DNA of 64,000 nucleotides from Candidatus Poribacteria bacterium. GTDB taxonomy: Bacteria; Poribacteria; WGA-4E; JAJDTR01. Position 1 is the stretch's first letter. Each line of letters begins with the position of its first letter. The notes under the pieces are model-generated. The model saw only the letters and a list, made by a program, of their open reading frames with translations. It was not told the origin of the DNA and made no database searches. Of this stretch, positions 1-9,463 are shown in pieces. The DNA is taken from assembly GCA_028820655.1 (NCBI GenBank), contig JAPPIK010000040.1:42874-106873 (forward strand), given 5' to 3'. Position numbers and translations under genes: made by a program.

Positions 1-1045
1 TGCTGGCTTTCGGATCGTTGCTCAAGCGGGCGGTTTCGTCAAAATAGTCAGCCATTTGCCGTGTCGCCGTCAAAAACTCCGCGACGTATTCGGGAATCTG
101 AAATTCTGTTACGAAGCGTTCGCGCCGCGCGGCGGGCAACTCGGGCAACGCCGTACGAATTTTCTCAATTCTATCGGGACTAACATTGGTGCGCACAAGA
201 TCCGGCTCGGGAAAATAACGGTAATCGTGAGCCTCCTCTTTGCTTCGCATAGGTGATGTTCTACCTGTGTCGAGATCGAACAACAGCGTTTCCTGATGTA
301 TTTCGCCGCCCTCATCCAGGATCCTTGCCTGGCGCTTTTCTTCGTAATTTAGCGCCGCCAAAACGTGCTGGAACGAGTTCTTGTTTTTCAATTCGGTCCG
401 CGTTCCGAATTCATTACTACCGATTGGACGCAACGAAATGTTGGCGTCGCATCGGAAACTACCCTCCTCCATATTGCAGTCGCTGATGTCAATATATTCA
501 ATAATCTCCTTGACCGCACGCCAATAGGCAATCGCTTCGTCGGGAGATCTCAAATCCGGTTCGCTGACAATCTCAAGCAACGGAACACAAGCGCGGTTGA
601 GATCTACATAGCTCCGATTCACGTTACCCGTTACATCTGCGTGAACAAGCTTGCCCGCATCCTCTTCCAAGTGAATCTGATGGACGCGTGTCCGGTGGGT
701 TTCACCCTCAAATTCAAAGTCGACATAACCGTTTCGACCCAATGGGGCGTATTTTTGTGAAATCTGGTAGCCTTTCGGCAGATCGGGATAAAAATAGTTC
801 TTGCGGTCAAAGCTGCAGGCGGGCGAAATCTCGCAGTTCAAGGCTACCGCGGCGCGGAGCGCGAATTCAAACGCGCGCTCGTTCAGGACCGGCAAGACAC
901 CCGGCATTCCCAAACAGATAGGGCATGTTCGCGTGTTGGCATCCGTGCCAAATGCTACCTCGCAATTGCAAAAAAGCTTGCTACGGGTGTTCAGTTCGGC
1001 GTGAATTTCCAAGCCGATGACGGTTTCATAATTGGAGTTGGACAT
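1..1045 (-). CDS. gatB: Asp/Glu-tRNA(Asn/Gln) amidotransferase subunit B, N-terminal part (runs off left edge)
   Basis: About 348 residues of GatB are present; the C-terminal portion lies beyond base 1. GatB is the tRNA-binding kinase/transamidase subunit of the GatCAB complex, which converts mischarged Glu-tRNA(Gln) or Asp-tRNA(Asn) to the correct amide form in the cytoplasm. Seen: the family N-terminus [15 protein letters not shown], the zinc-binding CNC...CPIC cysteines followed by [11 protein letters not shown], the [18 protein letters not shown] active-site stretch, and the [18 protein letters not shown] segment. The ATG at 1045 is preceded by AGGAAAAAAGT, a plausible ribosome site. gatA and gatC are not in this window. 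Identification is secure; only completeness is unknown. Confidence 0.97.
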   Translation of the reverse strand, partial: MSNSNYETVIGLEIHAELNTRSKLFCNCEVAFGTDANTRTCPICLGMPGVLPVLNERAFEFALRAAVALNCEISPACSFDRKNYFYPDLPKGYQISQKYAPLGRNGYVDFEFEGETHRTRVHQIHLEEDAGKLVHADVTGNVNRSYVDLNRACVPLLEIVSEPDLRSPDEAIAYWRAVKEIIEYIDISDCNMEEGSFRCDANISLRPIGSNEFGTRTELKNKNSFQHVLAALNYEEKRQARILDEGGEIHQETLLFDLDTGRTSPMRSKEEAHDYRYFPEPDLVRTNVSPDRIEKIRTALPELPAARRERFVTEFQIPEYVAEFLTATRQMADYFDETARLSNDPKAS

Positions 1046-1190
1046 ACTTTTTTCCTATAAGAATTGCAAATTAATCGGAAAGGATATGATCCACTTTGCG
1101 TGCCTTTATGAATTTGTAGGGTGGGATCAAAAGCGCAGTGAAACTCTCGCCTGATACTTGAAGCGCCGGCGGTATAACAGGTTGCAACAA

Positions 1191-1637
1191 CTACCGGGAA
1201 GCTGCCTCATTCAACGCCTCGTGAAGCGCCTTCGCAAATCCTTCGAGATCATCGGTCCCGATTCGGCATGTTTTGCCATTCTTCATCAGAAGTTCAATTG
1301 CAGAGAGACCGAAGATGCTGTAAAGCCAGCCGCGCGGCGTGTATCGAATCCCCAAACCATAATACCACGGATTCCGCACTTTCGCGTAAGTCTCGACATC
1401 ACTTAACTGAATGCGTTTACGGATAAATCCCACCCCGAATTTCGCCGTAATCACTCCGCCGCCTACCCTTACTGTCAATGACGAGAACAGTACCAGCAAA
1501 ATAAGCATGACAGTCAAGGGAATCAAAGTAAACAGTACAAAACCTGTGAAGATATTTAAGCAGCCCAAAAACAGGATAACGGCACTGTACGAAATGACAT
1601 GTATGTAACCAACTTGAGTGTGATTGTATCCTCTCAT
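1191..1637 (-). CDS. Small membrane protein with PH-like domain, function unknown
   Basis: A 148-residue protein if translation starts at the ATG at 1637; a TTG 14 codons upstream (1679) is an alternative. Two hydrophobic segments near the N-terminus (around residues 12-33 and 36-55) form a hairpin in the membrane, followed by a soluble part with the pattern VRVGGGVITAKFG and IQLSDVETYAKVRNPWYYGLG, which resembles bacterial PH-domain proteins of unknown role. It ends in a helical segment ending NEAASR. It lies convergent to nothing obvious and just downstream of the alcohol dehydrogenase on the same strand. No function is assigned. Confidence 0.65.
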   Translation of the reverse strand: MRGYNHTQVGYIHVISYSAVILFLGCLNIFTGFVLFTLIPLTVMLILLVLFSSLTVRVGGGVITAKFGVGFIRKRIQLSDVETYAKVRNPWYYGLGIRYTPRGWLYSIFGLSAIELLMKNGKTCRIGTDDLEGFAKALHEALNEAASR

Positions 1638-1692
1638 CAGCTCGCCACACTTTCCATTTGTTCCTTCTCCCGGCGCCAAATCGTACGGTGGC

Positions 1693-2784
1693 TCAAAGCA
1701 GAATCATACCGCGGGCGACTTTCCCGTCCAGCATATCCTTAAACGCGGTATTCACTTCCTCCAAACGATAAGTTTGGGTGATTAATTCGTCCAGTTTGAG
1801 AATGCCGGCGCGATACAGCGCAAGCAAACGCGGCATGTCGAATCGAGACCGAGATGAACCGTAGCAACAGCCCTTTACGGTTTTCTCGCCCCAGAAAACC
1901 ACTCCTGCGTCAAAGGATAGTGGTTCTCGCGGAGGTGCGCCCACCCAAACAGCGGTTCCCCCATTCCGTAAGGCGTACAACGCTTGCTCGTAGGTGGTGC
2001 GTGCGCCGATAGCTTCAAACGAATACTCGACCCCCAATCCATCCGTCAGAGCGTGAATGGCTTCTATAGGGTCAACATGGTCCGCATTGACCGTATGCGT
2101 GGCGCCAAATTCCAGTGCAAATGCCAGTTTCGACGCTAGTAAATCGACAGCGATGATTTTTTCCGCGCCGGCTATGGCGGCTCCTTGAATGACATTCAGA
2201 CCGATACCGCCAGCGCCAAACACGGCGACACTGCTCCCGGGACGAACCTGTGCGGTATTGGTCGCGGCGCACACTCCGGTTGTAACACTGCAACCAATCA
2301 ACGCAGCTTTGTCTAGTGGAATTTTTCGATCAATGGGCACGGCACAGGTTTCGGGGATTACGCTATATTCGGCGAAAGATGCCACGGTCGCAAAATGATG
2401 AATCGATTTTCCGTTCTTCTTATAACGAGTTGTTCCGTCCGGCAGGAATCCCTCCTCCTTTTCTCTTCCGGCTAAGCAAAGATTGGAGCGTCCTTGGACG
2501 CAATAGATACAGTGTCCGCAGGATTCCATCCATGAAAGGATGACGTGGTCGCCGGGTTTTACCAATGTGACCCCCTCACCGATCTCTTCAACCACACCAG
2601 CTCCTTCATCCCCGAGCACGGTAGGCAACGGAGGCGTTAGCAGCCCAGTGACAACGTGATAGCAACTATGACACACGCCCGTAGCCGCCATTTTGACGAG
2701 GATTTCCCCTTTCCTCGGAGCTTCCATCTCGATATCTTCGACGACGACCGGCTGGTTCGGTTCGTACAAGACTGCGGCTTTCAT
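1693..2784 (-). CDS. Zinc-dependent alcohol dehydrogenase, MDR superfamily (class III-like)
   Basis: A 363-residue medium-chain dehydrogenase that should oxidise an alcohol or aldehyde adduct with NAD(P). Seen: the N-terminal catalytic half with GVCHSCYHVVTG, the structural zinc cysteine set CGHCIYCVQGRSNLC, the third catalytic-zinc cysteine in GCSVTTGVCA, and the Rossmann motif VFGAGGIGLNVIQGA. Unusually the second catalytic zinc ligand, normally His in GHE, is Asp here (LGDEGAG). The start is set at 2784 because GGAGGGAGC lies directly before that ATG; an upstream in-frame extension lacks support. The substrate cannot be told from sequence. Confidence 0.92.
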   Translation of the reverse strand: MKAAVLYEPNQPVVVEDIEMEAPRKGEILVKMAATGVCHSCYHVVTGLLTPPLPTVLGDEGAGVVEEIGEGVTLVKPGDHVILSWMESCGHCIYCVQGRSNLCLAGREKEEGFLPDGTTRYKKNGKSIHHFATVASFAEYSVIPETCAVPIDRKIPLDKAALIGCSVTTGVCAATNTAQVRPGSSVAVFGAGGIGLNVIQGAAIAGAEKIIAVDLLASKLAFALEFGATHTVNADHVDPIEAIHALTDGLGVEYSFEAIGARTTYEQALYALRNGGTAVWVGAPPREPLSFDAGVVFWGEKTVKGCCYGSSRSRFDMPRLLALYRAGILKLDELITQTYRLEEVNTAFKDMLDGKVARGMILL

Positions 2785-3017
2785 GCTCCCTCCTATGACG
2801 TTTAAACGCAACGGCGGGTGCGGCGGCAAAAAAGCGATGCGGCATAAATTACGCCGACCGGCGAGCACCCCTGGCGCGATTTAACGCCTCTCGACCCTTT
2901 ACCCAAGACCAGTAGGCAATTTTTAAACCATATAAAATCCAAAAGCACATTTCGATCCCGGGCATCACAATGACACATTTTATCTATCATCTATCAATCG
3001 GTCAATGAGAATATTTT

Positions 3018-3046
3018 TTGACTCTGACCGCGAATTCTACTAAAAT
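3018..3046 (+). promoter_or_regulatory. Sigma-70-type promoter for the pterin dehydratase gene
   Basis: TTGACT at 3018-3023 and TAAAAT at 3041-3046 are separated by 17 bases. The start codon at 3077 follows with a GAGGAGG ribosome site, leaving a leader of about 25 nt. Confidence 0.6.
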
Positions 3047-3076
3047 GAAAATACTTAAGATTTGAGGAGGGTTAAA

Positions 3077-3364
3077 ATGGCTGCCGAAAAACTAACGAAT
3101 GCTGAGATTGAGGGTCACTTGGAAGGCGTCGCAGGTTGGAGCGTCAAGGATGGAAAACTGCACAAGCAGTTCCAATTTGAATCTTTTGTTGAAGCCTTCG
3201 GTTTCATGGCGAGCCTCGCGCTCATCGCCGAAAAAATGAATCATCACCCGGAGTGGTTTAACGTCTACAACCGAGTCACAATCGACCTCATGACGCACGA
3301 CGTAGAAGGTATCAGTGATTTGGACTTCCAGTTGGCGAAACAGGCTGATGCCTTAGCGAGTTGA
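3077..3364 (+). CDS. phhB: 4a-hydroxytetrahydrobiopterin dehydratase (pterin-4a-carbinolamine dehydratase)
   Basis: A 95-residue cytoplasmic enzyme that dehydrates 4a-carbinolamine pterin during tetrahydropterin recycling. The family signature is complete: E52-K-M-N-H56-H57-P58-E59-W60 followed by N-V-Y-N and the histidine and aspartate of MTHDVEGISDLD. Length matches the family (95-105 residues). The start at 3077 is chosen for the GAGGAGG seven bases upstream; an in-frame GTG/ATG-like start 15 bases earlier would overlap that site. No aromatic amino-acid hydroxylase is next to it, so its partner is not evident here. Its last 12 bases overlap the convergent ELM1-family gene. Confidence 0.95.
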   Translation: MAAEKLTNAEIEGHLEGVAGWSVKDGKLHKQFQFESFVEAFGFMASLALIAEKMNHHPEWFNVYNRVTIDLMTHDVEGISDLDFQLAKQADALAS

Positions 3365-4483
3365 AACGCCGATTTCAAGGCTAAGTCCAAGCATATGCGC
3401 GACGGCCGATGCCGCGACTTCGGTATCGCATAGGGAATTGACCGGCACGGGTTCTATTGGCGCGTGCCGGATGTGTCTGTCCAGTGCTTCAACGCTGTAC
3501 CAGCCGACGGAAGCGCGGCTGATAATATCGGCGTATACCCGATGTCGCTTGGGACGCCGCCGAGTTCGGTGATCAACCGGTACGATGAACGCATGGCGTC
3601 CGCTGCTGGCGGCTTCGCAGACCATTGAAAAGCTGTCTTCGGTAACAAGAATAACATCGGATAGTGCGAGGATCCCTTCAACCGGATTGGAGATAGGGCT
3701 CTCACGATCCGCCGCCACCAATATGGGGCAGAGATCTGAATCCGATAGGCGTTGGCTGATTAACGTCGCCACCCCGGATGGGGTACGGCGGGAGGTCGTC
3801 AACAGAATCTGACAATCGAGTTTTCCGCAGACTGCTTCCAAATCGTCAATTAACCGCGTAGCGGTATGCTCGGTGATGGTGTCGTAGCGGTCCTCGCCGC
3901 CGATCAAGACGCCGATTCTCGGGCGGTTCGGCAGATTAAGTTCCGTCCGCAACTGCCTGCGTCGCGCATTTAGCTTGTCTTCGGAGATGGAATTGGGAAC
4001 CCCGATCGTCTTGCAGACGTGTTTTTTCTCTCGACGGGGCCAATTCTCTTGCGGGAGTATGGCCAAATCAAAGTAAATCGCGCCCATGGGGGATGGACGA
4101 CGGCAGGTCACGTTTTTCGCGCCGAGGAATTGTCCGAGAAGCAGGTTAATCGATGCGACAGATGATCCGGTCGAGAGTATGAAATCTGCCCGTTTCAAAG
4201 CAAGTATCTCATGGAGCGTTTCCGATTGCAGTCCAATATGGAGGAATCGCTTTATAAGCCAATTGGGTAGTCGAAACCCTCCAAACAAACAGATTAGCAA
4301 GCGCATGAAATTGTCATGCCGCTTGCCGCGGAATTTAACATTTACCCACCGCGGATGGCACATAGGAAGGCGCTGTATTACGCCGAGAGATTGATTCACG
4401 TGCCCCGCTTTGCCGTCACTGAGTACGATCGCGTCGAAATACCTCTCCGCAACACCTATATCTTCAGATTGCCGGTTTTCCAT
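3353..4483 (-). CDS. ELM1/DUF1022 family protein (glycosyltransferase-fold, possible envelope sugar transfer)
   Basis: A 376-residue protein of the ELM1 (DUF1022) family, named after a plant mitochondrial fission protein but in bacteria found near lipid A and envelope glycan genes, with a GT-B glycosyltransferase-like fold. Seen: the family opening IVLSDGKAGHVNQSLGVI, GVLIGGEDRYDTITEHTA in the middle, and VILVTEDSFSMVCEAASSG near residue 280-300, typical of the family. No signal peptide. Its stop overlaps the end of the convergent pterin dehydratase gene by 12 bp. The actual substrate in bacteria is not established, so no symbol is given. Confidence 0.85.
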   Translation of the reverse strand: MENRQSEDIGVAERYFDAIVLSDGKAGHVNQSLGVIQRLPMCHPRWVNVKFRGKRHDNFMRLLICLFGGFRLPNWLIKRFLHIGLQSETLHEILALKRADFILSTGSSVASINLLLGQFLGAKNVTCRRPSPMGAIYFDLAILPQENWPRREKKHVCKTIGVPNSISEDKLNARRRQLRTELNLPNRPRIGVLIGGEDRYDTITEHTATRLIDDLEAVCGKLDCQILLTTSRRTPSGVATLISQRLSDSDLCPILVAADRESPISNPVEGILALSDVILVTEDSFSMVCEAASSGRHAFIVPVDHRTRRRPKRHRVYADIISRASVGWYSVEALDRHIRHAPIEPVPVNSLCDTEVAASAVAHMLGLSLEIGVSTR

Positions 4484-4590
4484 GGGGAAGACTTATCGTG
4501 GGGCGGCGGTACTCCTGCGTACCGACCGTGATGATATTCATGTCCCCGGTTCTATTTCATCTATCGCGGGACGCGTATCTGCAGTTACCA

Positions 4591-5391
4591 CTACTCGGCG
4601 ATTGCATACTCCATCAATTCGGTAATCCCGTCTTCGTCCTCGATTTTCACCACTCCAACCTCCGGCGCTAGCCAGATGTTCTGCACTTCGGTGCGGAGTA
4701 GCTCCTCCTCTTCCTCATTGACGACCGCCGTAACTTTGGAATCGTACTGGATTTTGAAACAGTCGTCGAACGCGCCCGCCGGGGTTTCGACGGATTCCAA
4801 GCGTGTGACGATCCCCGTGTTCACCCAATTGAGTTCAAACGGAAGAATGAAATTGCCTTGATCCCGGAAAATAACATTACCGGACGCTCTCATATCGATA
4901 ACTTCCCACTGAATGCCGCGAGCGGGCGGAATGCGGAAAAAGACGAGTTCCTCTTGAGAAACGGCGTTCACATTAATCTTGATGTCTCCAAACTCCTGAT
5001 AACTTTCTCGAAGAAAATCCGTCAAATCTTCCTTGTAGGCGCGATCAATCTCGTCTCCGACAAAGAATAGGACGCGATTTCTAGTTATCCGGTAAGACGG
5101 AGTCTTGAGAAAGTTGAATCGCGCGTCTTCGATCGGCGGATCGTAATTGAAGACGTGGTAAAGGTGCAGCCCGATCTCTACGGTTTCCGTCACTTCACGT
5201 GCCCACTCAAAACCGTCCGGAGACCGGTATACCCATCGACTCCCTATCGTATTCGGGTAGTAGTTGGGCGGTTCCTCAAATGATCGTACGACACTTTCCC
5301 TTGTTATTCCCTCTTCTCCATTTCCGCATCCAATTATCATGAGCAGAAGAAAAGGGATGCAAAACATTCCTCGCAAAAGTCGATAGCACAT
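4591..5391 (-). CDS. Lipoprotein, paralogue 1 of a local family
   Basis: A 266-residue lipoprotein. The N-terminus has a basic start, a hydrophobic stretch and the lipobox IIGC with Cys22 as the predicted acylation site. After a short linker come the motifs YYPNTIGSRWVYR, LYHVFNYDPP, SVETPAGAFDDCFKIQY and near the C-terminus IWLAPEVGVVKIE. These are shared with the neighbouring lipoprotein at 5512-6381 and with a gene fragment at about 8.1 kb, so this is a local paralogous family. The layout resembles proteins that carry one beta-rich domain on the outer membrane surface. Function unknown. The start follows AAGGCGAAGAT. Confidence 0.88.
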   Translation of the reverse strand: MCYRLLRGMFCIPFLLLMIIGCGNGEEGITRESVVRSFEEPPNYYPNTIGSRWVYRSPDGFEWAREVTETVEIGLHLYHVFNYDPPIEDARFNFLKTPSYRITRNRVLFFVGDEIDRAYKEDLTDFLRESYQEFGDIKINVNAVSQEELVFFRIPPARGIQWEVIDMRASGNVIFRDQGNFILPFELNWVNTGIVTRLESVETPAGAFDDCFKIQYDSKVTAVVNEEEEELLRTEVQNIWLAPEVGVVKIEDEDGITELMEYAIAE

Positions 5392-5511
5392 ATTATCTTC
5401 GCCTTTCTAATGTCGTTTAAGGAATGGTATCGATGTGCCAAGAGACGATTGGCCTTAATCCTGAGAGGTAGGGTACATTGTCGTACACACCCGCCATTAC
5501 ACAGGCGGCGA

Positions 5512-6381
5512 CTATCTTGCCTCCGAGAGATGGTATTCAATCAGTTCCGACGTTTTCTCGTCGCTTTCCATTTTCACCGGTCCCACTCCCGGCGCTAACC
5601 ACACCGTTTCCATGTTTAAGTTCGGTATTACGTTCGAAAACACGTCTGATAACTCTTCGCGGAGCGGTTTTTCGCGATCGCGCCAAACATCCTCCCAGAA
5701 GTCTCGGCCCCGCTCATCGGGCCCCCACTCGAATTCAATCGATTCCTTCGTCTCGTACTCGACTTTTAGGCAGTTCTCAAAGGTGCCGGCGGGTGTTTCA
5801 ACGGACTCACGGAAGCCAGCCATTGCCGTCACTTCCCAATCGGCCTCAAATGTGTGGCTGAACTCGCCGACACCCTCGCCTCCCCTCAGACTTACATTTA
5901 GCGCGTCCCATCTCAAACCGGCGGATAGCGGAAGACGGAACACGGTCAATTCGCCGTCCGAGACGATTTTTGTCTTGTAAAAGTCCAGGTAAAACCCGTC
6001 AACCTGTTCAATCGAACTCCTGATGGCGTCATCAATCTCATTTTCAACCAAAAGCAAAAGCCGGTTAGGGGCAATGGCGTAAGCGGGGGTTTTGAGAAAC
6101 TCAAATTGAACATCGTCTAGTGGCGGGTGATAGTTGAAGACATGGAAGAGATATAATCCGATTTCCTTGGCTTCCTTCACTACACGCACCCATTCCGAAC
6201 CGTCAGAATCTCGGTAAACCCACCGGCTGCCGACATTCATGGGAAAATAAACGGGATCAACCCGATCCGGTTTTACATTCCTCGCGGGTTCCGTTATGAT
6301 TTCTTCCCCGCCTCCGCAGCCAAAAATGAGCAGGAGGACATAAGACGAGAGAATCAATCTGAGAAATCGATGTATGGACAT
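5512..6381 (-). CDS. Lipoprotein, paralogue 2 of a local family
   Basis: A 289-residue lipoprotein with lipobox LIFGC (Cys22). It shares with its neighbour the order YFPMNVGSRWVYRDSDG, LFHVFNYHPPLDDVQFEF, LKTPAYAI, SVETPAGTFENCLKVEY and VWLAPGVGPVKMES, and is clearly its tandem duplicate. It differs by an inserted acidic/aromatic stretch around residues 215-250 before the C-terminal motif. The start at 6381 follows GAGGTAAAG. The two genes are 120 bases apart on the same strand and may be co-transcribed. Function unknown. Confidence 0.88.
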   Translation of the reverse strand: MSIHRFLRLILSSYVLLLIFGCGGGEEIITEPARNVKPDRVDPVYFPMNVGSRWVYRDSDGSEWVRVVKEAKEIGLYLFHVFNYHPPLDDVQFEFLKTPAYAIAPNRLLLLVENEIDDAIRSSIEQVDGFYLDFYKTKIVSDGELTVFRLPLSAGLRWDALNVSLRGGEGVGEFSHTFEADWEVTAMAGFRESVETPAGTFENCLKVEYETKESIEFEWGPDERGRDFWEDVWRDREKPLREELSDVFSNVIPNLNMETVWLAPGVGPVKMESDEKTSELIEYHLSEAR

Positions 6382-6439
6382 CTTTACCTCAACTGGGCAG
6401 TAGTTAGATGTTGTCTTGATTGGAGTGGAAGGTAGAGTC

Positions 6440-7873
6440 TCAGTTTTGGGGGACCGATTTGCTTTCTCGGCTCAATCGTCTCTGCAACTGCTCCAATTGT
6501 GGGCTTAATTCAACAGGGTATGCTTCGCCGTCGGTAAACCTCTTGTGATGATCGGGAAGCTTCGTTAATTCCTCCGTTGCTCTGGCTTGCAGCTCTTTGA
6601 GAGATGGAAAATAATAGACTGATTTTCCCTGATTCACAATCGGCACGAGCAACCCTTCGCCTTCTTGACAAGATTCACCCCACAGGCAGATCAGATCCTT
6701 TTCGTAACAGCCGCCGGCGTCGTGAAAACGATAAACCTGCTTCCGCGCAGGCAAGGTAGATTTCCCCGGTTCATCGCTAAGTTTGATTGTGGGTGTCACA
6801 GCGCTCCCGTCAATACGTTCCACATGCTTGTAAACGCCCGGCAACGCGGACACTGCGCCTTCGCCCGTCAAAGGATTGAAGTTTGCTCCGGTCGCTAGCC
6901 GTGTTCCGATGCCGAATCCGTCAATCGGCGCGTTCCGCTCCATGAGTTGGTTGATTTTGAATTCGTCCAAGTCTCCGCTGGCAAAGATTTGAACGTAGGT
7001 GAGTCCTGCCGCATCAAGTATGGATCGCACCTCTTGACTAAGTTTCAAAAGATCGCCGCTGTCTAGCCGTACCCCTTTCAAGCGATAGCCCTGCAATTCC
7101 ATCTCTTTACCTACGTGGCACGCGATTTTCGCTCCCTGAATCGTGTCATACGTATCAATGAGTAAAACCGTATTGTTTGGGAACGCTTTGGCATACGCCC
7201 GGAATGCCTCCAATTCGCTTGGGCGGTCTTGGATAAACTTGTGCGCAACCGTCCCGACACACGGTATATCGAAATACCTGCCGGCTATGACCAAGGAAGT
7301 TCCCGCCGCCCCGCCGATAAACGACGCCCGCGCTGCCAGAATCCCCGCATCGCGTCCGTGTGCCCGCCGAGCACCGAAATCAAAACATGCACTGCCTCGC
7401 GCCGCTCTTATCATTCGAGATGTCTTTGTAGCAATCAATGTTTGAAAGTTCATAACGCTCAGAAGGTAAGTCTCAAAAATCTGAACATCGATTGTCGGTC
7501 CGGTGACATTTATCAGCGGCTCATTGGCAAAAACTGGCGTTCCCTCGGGGACGGCGTAGATATCGCCTTCAAACTTGAAACGGCACAGATAATCAACAAA
7601 ATCGCCACTCATATTCCCCACCATCTGACTCTCCCGAAGCCACGCAAGATCGGCATCGCTGAAACGAAGGTTCAAGATGTAGTGAATAACTTGCTCCAAT
7701 CCGGCGACGATTAGGTAGTCCCCCTGCGGAATTGAGCGCACAAAGTAATTCGCGGTGCAAGTCGCGTTGTTTCCGTCAGTGATGTCCGCTTGCGCCATGG
7801 TCAGTTCATAGTAATCGGCGAACAACGCGATCTGCGATTCACTCAGGAGTGCGGATGCTGGAGGGCGCTTCAT
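6440..7873 (-). CDS. pncB: Nicotinate phosphoribosyltransferase
   Basis: A 477-residue cytoplasmic enzyme of NAD salvage that joins nicotinate to PRPP with ATP hydrolysis to give nicotinate mononucleotide. Seen: ALFADYYELTMAQADI at the N-terminus, the FDFGARRAHG motif near residue 168, VLLIDTYDTIQGAKIA, GVRLDSGDLLKLSQEVR and ASGDLDEFKINQL, all standard for the long bacterial form, and DGFGIGTRLATG for phosphate binding. Length agrees with the family. It lies between the lipoprotein pair and the lexA region and appears to be a single transcription unit. A PRPP synthase gene occurs elsewhere in the window. Confidence 0.96.
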   Translation of the reverse strand: MKRPPASALLSESQIALFADYYELTMAQADITDGNNATCTANYFVRSIPQGDYLIVAGLEQVIHYILNLRFSDADLAWLRESQMVGNMSGDFVDYLCRFKFEGDIYAVPEGTPVFANEPLINVTGPTIDVQIFETYLLSVMNFQTLIATKTSRMIRAARGSACFDFGARRAHGRDAGILAARASFIGGAAGTSLVIAGRYFDIPCVGTVAHKFIQDRPSELEAFRAYAKAFPNNTVLLIDTYDTIQGAKIACHVGKEMELQGYRLKGVRLDSGDLLKLSQEVRSILDAAGLTYVQIFASGDLDEFKINQLMERNAPIDGFGIGTRLATGANFNPLTGEGAVSALPGVYKHVERIDGSAVTPTIKLSDEPGKSTLPARKQVYRFHDAGGCYEKDLICLWGESCQEGEGLLVPIVNQGKSVYYFPSLKELQARATEELTKLPDHHKRFTDGEAYPVELSPQLEQLQRRLSRESKSVPQN

Positions 7874-8061
7874 TGTTCGAATCCGTGTTTTGTATTGGTT
7901 TTGTACCTTGTCAGTGGGTCAATTCGGCAGTGAAGCGAAACTGACTTAGGAGGCCGAGCAACCATTAGTGAATCATAAAAGAAACGGCATCAGGGATTCC
8001 ATACGAAGCGAAGCTGACACCGTATAACACTGAAAAGTTTGGGGATGTTGGGAGGATTCCC

Positions 8062-8238
8062 ATGCTAGCCGTGTATCTCCGACTCGTGGAGACGTATACT
8101 CGCGAAGAGTTGATCGACCTGTTGCTGCGCCGGGTGTCACAATTGGGACTGCAAACCGTTTGGTTAGTGCCGGGGGTAGGACCGGTGAAATTAGAAACCC
8201 CAGGTCGCAATGCCGGTTTGATTTACTGCGAGATAAAG
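8062..8238 (+). pseudogene. C-terminal fragment of a third member of the lipoprotein family
   Basis: Translation of this strand gives YTREELIDLLL and then QTVWLVPGVGPVKLET, which match the C-terminal LREELSDVFS and ETVWLAPGVGPVKMES of the lipoprotein at 5512-6381. No signal peptide, lipobox or N-terminal domain precedes it, and the frame runs on into sequence antisense to lexA. It lies on the opposite strand to the two intact copies, so it is best read as a decayed, rearranged third copy. Confidence 0.7.
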
Positions 8239-8312
8239 CAAGGCAGGGCGGGAAAATGTCAATACTTCCTTGCCGAGGAGTTTATCCGGTATCTTGTGCG
8301 TCGATTTGCGTG

Positions 8313-8918
8313 CTATATTTGCCGGAAGAGCGCAATGACCTTGCCCAAAATCTGCACGCTATTAACGATTATTGGAGGTAACGCGGGATTCTCCGGTTGT
8401 AAACGAATCTTGTCTCCGTCAACGAAAAAGCGCTTTACCGTCGCTTCGTCGTCCAGCAGGGCAACCACAATATCCCCGGCATCCGCGTGCTCCTGAGATC
8501 TGACGACCACGAAGTCCCCCTCAAAGATTCCCGCGTCAATCATACTCGAACCTTTGACACGCAGAGCAAAACATGTATCTCCATTTGCCATATCGTTCGG
8601 CAGCGGCAGAGTTCCGTCAATGTTCTGCGATGCGAGGAGTGGCGTACCGGCCGCAACGCGGCCGACAATGGGCACTTCAATGGCTTGAGCCGCTCCCTTT
8701 GCCAAGAACTCCATGACCTCTATCGCTCGAGGTTTACCCGGCACGCGCCGGATGTAATCCTTTTTTTCAATAGCGTTGAGATGGTCGTGTGCGCCCTTTT
8801 CCGAGATCTCGAATTCAGCTGCAATCTCGCGGACTGTCGGCGGAAAGCCGGCTTTTTGGATCTGGTTACGGATGAAGTTGTAAATTCTCTCTTGTCGATG
8901 AGTCAATTTTTTTCGCAC
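8313..8918 (-). CDS. lexA: LexA repressor, SOS response
   Basis: A 201-residue LexA. The N-terminal winged helix (residues 1-68) carries TVREIAAEFEISEKGAHDHL as the recognition region; the C-terminal autoprotease domain has the cleavage site Ala90-Gly91 (VGRVAAGTPL), the catalytic Ser125 in VKGSSMID and the catalytic Lys162 in EATVKRF. When RecA filaments form, it cleaves itself and derepresses DNA-repair genes. The start is the GTG at 8918, preceded by AGAGGGGG. A good promoter lies about 220 bases upstream; no operator of a known LexA type was recognised, so its binding motif in this lineage is open. Confidence 0.97.
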   Translation of the reverse strand: MRKKLTHRQERIYNFIRNQIQKAGFPPTVREIAAEFEISEKGAHDHLNAIEKKDYIRRVPGKPRAIEVMEFLAKGAAQAIEVPIVGRVAAGTPLLASQNIDGTLPLPNDMANGDTCFALRVKGSSMIDAGIFEGDFVVVRSQEHADAGDIVVALLDDEATVKRFFVDGDKIRLQPENPALPPIIVNSVQILGKVIALFRQI

Positions 8919-9463
8919 GAGTTACCCCCTCTCTAATTCAATCAGCTCTATTTGGGACCAGTGCAGATTGCCCCGATTCATAGAGAACGATTGGGGTTTG
9001 ACGTAATACGTAATGCAAAATACCTAAAAAATCTGTTTACGCATTATGGCTTTCCGCGACAACGAATTCGAGAATCATGTGCGGAAGTCCTACAGTCTAT
9101 ATCTAAAGATAAACCCGTCCCTCCCCGGATATACATAAACTATACTATACACGGGTTAAGTTGTCAAGCTAAATTGGAAAAAAAATTCAATTATGGGTTT
9201 CTCGGGAGGACGGAGAAGTGTTTCATAGCCCAAAAAGACTGGAAGGAGGTAGGCTTGGTAAAGTGGATGGATGACCGAACATCGTCCGTCGACACGGAGT
9301 TTGTCCATAAAACCCAGTTTCTTTGTTATACATGGGGCGCGGAGCGGCTCTACCCGATTGCAACCAGTGTGTGGGGAACGCCTGTTGCGTTCCGATATTT
9401 TGTAGCCAACGTTTCACTTGGATTGGGGGATGACGCCCAATCGGCCGAGCTACTGACGACGCT
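8919..9463. other. Intergenic region between lexA and the PQQ-propeller gene
   Basis: 545 bases without a convincing gene. It holds the minus-strand promoter described at 9139-9167 and, between it and lexA, an AT-rich leader with a 6-bp inverted repeat (TAATGC near 9011 and GCATTA near 9041). A plus-strand frame of 171 codons across this region shows no family resemblance and runs into the 3' end of the next gene. Confidence 0.5.
9139..9167 (-). promoter_or_regulatory. Strong sigma-70-type promoter reading towards lexA
   Basis: On the minus strand TTGACA (9167-9162) and TATAGT (9144-9139) are 17 bases apart. A second, overlapping TATAGT lies 5 bases closer. It would give a leader of more than 200 nt before the lexA GTG. 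Confidence 0.55.

Noticed and set aside
8919..9140. LexA operator of the E. coli or Bacillus type
   Set aside because: No CTGT-N8-ACAG or GAAC-N4-GTTC match was seen near the promoter.
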